This document shows positions 62,360-64,000 of a stretch of 64,000 nt of DNA, piece by piece (positions within the stretch are counted from its first letter, which is position 1; the number at the start of each line of letters is the position of its first letter). The DNA comes from Planctomycetales bacterium. Its GTDB lineage: Bacteria; Planctomycetota; Planctomycetia; Isosphaerales; Isosphaeraceae. Below the pieces are notes generated by a model, which made no database searches, was not told where the DNA came from, and was given only the letters and a program-made list of their open reading frames with translations. Position numbers and translations under genes: made by a program. The stretch covers positions 1 to 64,000 of the forward strand of contig DAIDKV010000097.1 in the NCBI GenBank assembly GCA_027449865.1. The letters run 5' to 3'.

Positions 62360-63628
62360 ATGAGTGAAGCCATCATCACCGCCGATCGTCTGGGCAAACG
62401 TTACATCCTGGGAGAGCACCTGGGATCCTCGCCGCCGATGCTCCGCGAGGTCGTCGCCCACCGGCTCCGCGAGATGCGCGGACTCCTGACCGGAGTTCGC
62501 CGCGAAAAGCCGAGAGGCGAGGAATTCTGGGCGCTGAAGGACGTCTCGTTTGAGGTAAGGCCCGGCGAGGTCGTCGGCCTGGTCGGTCGCAACGGAGCCG
62601 GCAAATCGACGCTGTTGAAGGTCCTCTCGCGGATCGTCGATCCGACCACCGGCATGGCGAGACTCCGAGGGCGCGTCGCCTCGCTCCTGGAAGTCGGGAC
62701 CGGGTTTCACCAGGAGTTGACCGGGCGCGAGAACATCTACATGAACGGAACGATTCTCGGCATGCGCAAGGCCGAGATCGACCGGAAATTCGACGCGATC
62801 GTGGCGTTCTCGGAGATCGAGGAGTTCCTCGACACGCCGGTGAAACGCTACTCGTCGGGGATGTACGTCCGGCTGGCATTCGCCGTGGCGGCACACCTGG
62901 AACCCGAGATCCTGATCGTGGACGAGGTGCTGGCCGTTGGGGACGCCACTTTTCAGAAGAAGTGCCTGGGAAAGATGCAGGACGTCGCCTCGGGCGACGG
63001 TCGGACCATCCTTTTCGTCAGCCACAACATGGGGGCGATGGCCCAGCTCTGCGACCGCGGCATCCTGCTGGAGCACGGCCGGATCACGGCTGACGGGCCC
63101 GTCCGCAATGCCATCGAGAAGTATCTCCAGGCAAACGCCGACCATCGCTCGGCGCGTGCGACCTTCCCGATCGATCCGTCGAAGGCCAGTCAGGTGATCT
63201 CGATGGAGATCCGGCCGGTCGGCGGCGACAAGCCAACAGTCCAATACAGTTGCGACGAGTCGTTCGTGGTGCGGGTGGAATACGAGATCCGGTCGCAGGT
63301 CGGAGGCACCCGATTCTGGTTCACCGTGCTCAACCTCGAAGGAATCCGGGTCTTTTTCTCGGAATTCCGCGACGCCGACTCCGAGATCTCCACGCGGCTG
63401 AAACCCGGCCGACACACCTTCGAGATCACGTTCCCGCCTCGACTGCTGGCGGAAGGAACCTACGTGATCGATGTCGCCGTCGACAGGGAATTCGTCGGAC
63501 TGATCGACCATCACGCGAACTGCTGCGAGTTCACGCTTCGCGACATGATCCCCCAGCGCACGGACAGGCCGGGCTTCTTCAGCACACTCCTGCCGTGGAA
63601 GCTGGTCGACACGACCGCCGCGCTTTGA
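62360..63628 (+). CDS. wzt: Polysaccharide ABC transporter ATPase with Wzt C-terminal domain
   Basis: A 422-residue ATPase. Walker A GRNGAGKST at 76-84, the Q-loop region, the signature YSSGMYVRLAFA, Walker B ILIVDEVLAVGD and the switch His in FVSHNMGAM are complete. The C-terminal 150 residues (ISMEIRPVGGD, VRVEYEIRSQVGG, FEITFPPRLLAEGTYVID) form a Wzt-type beta-sandwich that binds the modified end of the exported glycan. It therefore favours a chain with a specific terminal modification. The ATG at 62360 is chosen over upstream in-frame codons. Confidence 0.92.
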   Translation: MSEAIITADRLGKRYILGEHLGSSPPMLREVVAHRLREMRGLLTGVRREKPRGEEFWALKDVSFEVRPGEVVGLVGRNGAGKSTLLKVLSRIVDPTTGMARLRGRVASLLEVGTGFHQELTGRENIYMNGTILGMRKAEIDRKFDAIVAFSEIEEFLDTPVKRYSSGMYVRLAFAVAAHLEPEILIVDEVLAVGDATFQKKCLGKMQDVASGDGRTILFVSHNMGAMAQLCDRGILLEHGRITADGPVRNAIEKYLQANADHRSARATFPIDPSKASQVISMEIRPVGGDKPTVQYSCDESFVVRVEYEIRSQVGGTRFWFTVLNLEGIRVFFSEFRDADSEISTRLKPGRHTFEITFPPRLLAEGTYVIDVAVDREFVGLIDHHANCCEFTLRDMIPQRTDRPGFFSTLLPWKLVDTTAAL

Positions 63629-63681
63629 ACCGCATCGAGAGCAAGGGCGAGACGATCAAGGAACGCGCATCTGGAGGGCCG

Positions 63682-64000
63682 ATGTTCGACATCCCGGTGA
63701 TGGTTGTGGGCGACGTGATGCTCGACCGTCACGTGCACGGACACGTCCGGCGGATCTCGCCGGAAGCGCCCGTGCCAGTGGTGAGCCTCGCGGGCGAGGT
63801 GGACACACCGGGCGGTGCCGGGAACGTCGCGGCCACCCTCGCGGCGATGGGAGCCCGGGTCACACTCGCCGGACTGATCGGCCCCGACGCCGAGGGAGAA
63901 CGGCTCCGCCAGGCCCTCCGGACCAAGGGAGTCACCCGGCTCGCCCTGCACGAGGGCCCAGGACTGGAGACAATCAGCAAGACCCGGATCCTCTCCGAAG
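63682..64000 (+). CDS. HldE/RfaE-type PfkB sugar kinase, 5' part
   Basis: An open frame running off the window edge; 106 codons are visible. MVVGDVMLDRHVHGHVRRISPEAPVPVV and GGAGNVAATLAAMGA are the opening of the D-glycero-beta-D-manno-heptose-7-phosphate kinase domain (PfkB family). It probably makes an ADP-heptose precursor for a surface glycan. It follows wzt by 53 bases in the same direction and belongs to the polysaccharide operon. Confidence 0.85.
   Translation, partial: MFDIPVMVVGDVMLDRHVHGHVRRISPEAPVPVVSLAGEVDTPGGAGNVAATLAAMGARVTLAGLIGPDAEGERLRQALRTKGVTRLALHEGPGLETISKTRILSE

Overview
The window looks like a chromosomal segment of a high-GC planctomycete, most likely of the Isosphaeraceae/Gemmatales type. 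The clues are a planctomycete-style cytochrome c protein with two CxxCH motifs and a large DUF6797/propeller region, a BlaI/BlaR1 pair whose sensor has a helical repeat tail, an exosortase/EpsI polysaccharide locus, the carbamoyltransferase-SxtJ-DUF5989 trio, hybrid kinases and a GAFTSA-type NtrC regulator. No rRNA, convincing tRNA or CRISPR array was seen. All family names are from recognition by eye; no search was run.

Layout. 0-3.2 kb: an accessory patch with two diverged VapC-like PIN toxins (the second with its antitoxin-like partner) and two 226-bp copies of a repeat, one of which carries a 32-codon ORF whose differences from the other copy are almost all silent. 3.2-6.2 kb: blaI-blaR1. 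6.8-8.5 kb: a glycosyltransferase and a small Cys-rich protein. 8.7-16.1 kb: treZ-glgX-treY, making trehalose from glycogen.

16.3-24 kb: a mobile-element remnant. A DUF1016 (YhcG-type) nuclease gene is split by a 5.9-kb insert bounded by a perfect 52-bp direct repeat. The insert holds a truncated Tn3-family tnpA, a catalytic-domain-only tyrosine recombinase (TnpI-like) with a two-site palindromic res-like region, and cargo: a DUF417 (RclC-like) membrane protein, an RclA/MerA-like flavoprotein, a broken quinone oxidoreductase, an Asp-nucleophile alpha/beta hydrolase and a divergent CGNR regulator with a cluster of GGTTAC half-sites in the shared promoter. The cargo suggests oxidant or xenobiotic detoxification.

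24-45 kb: a helicase-associated-domain protein; signalling genes (two histidine kinases, a lone receiver, an NtrC-like regulator); an AI-2E family transporter with a long extra C-terminal region; HXXEE, radical-SAM, cytochrome, isochorismatase, Mn-catalase, Cys-rich four-helix (Csp-like), gpmA and a parDE module whose toxin gene is frameshifted.

45-64 kb: an exopolysaccharide locus. On the minus strand are carbamoyltransferase, SxtJ and DUF5989. On the plus strand are EpsI, a Wzc-like tyrosine autokinase, exosortase, four glycosyltransferases, a three-domain FkbH-ACP-thioesterase protein with a Cys in the thioesterase nucleophile position, Wzm/Wzt export proteins and the start of an HldE-type kinase gene cut by the window edge. 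Together they suggest a carbamoylated and perhaps glyceryl-modified polymer made and exported by an ABC pathway.
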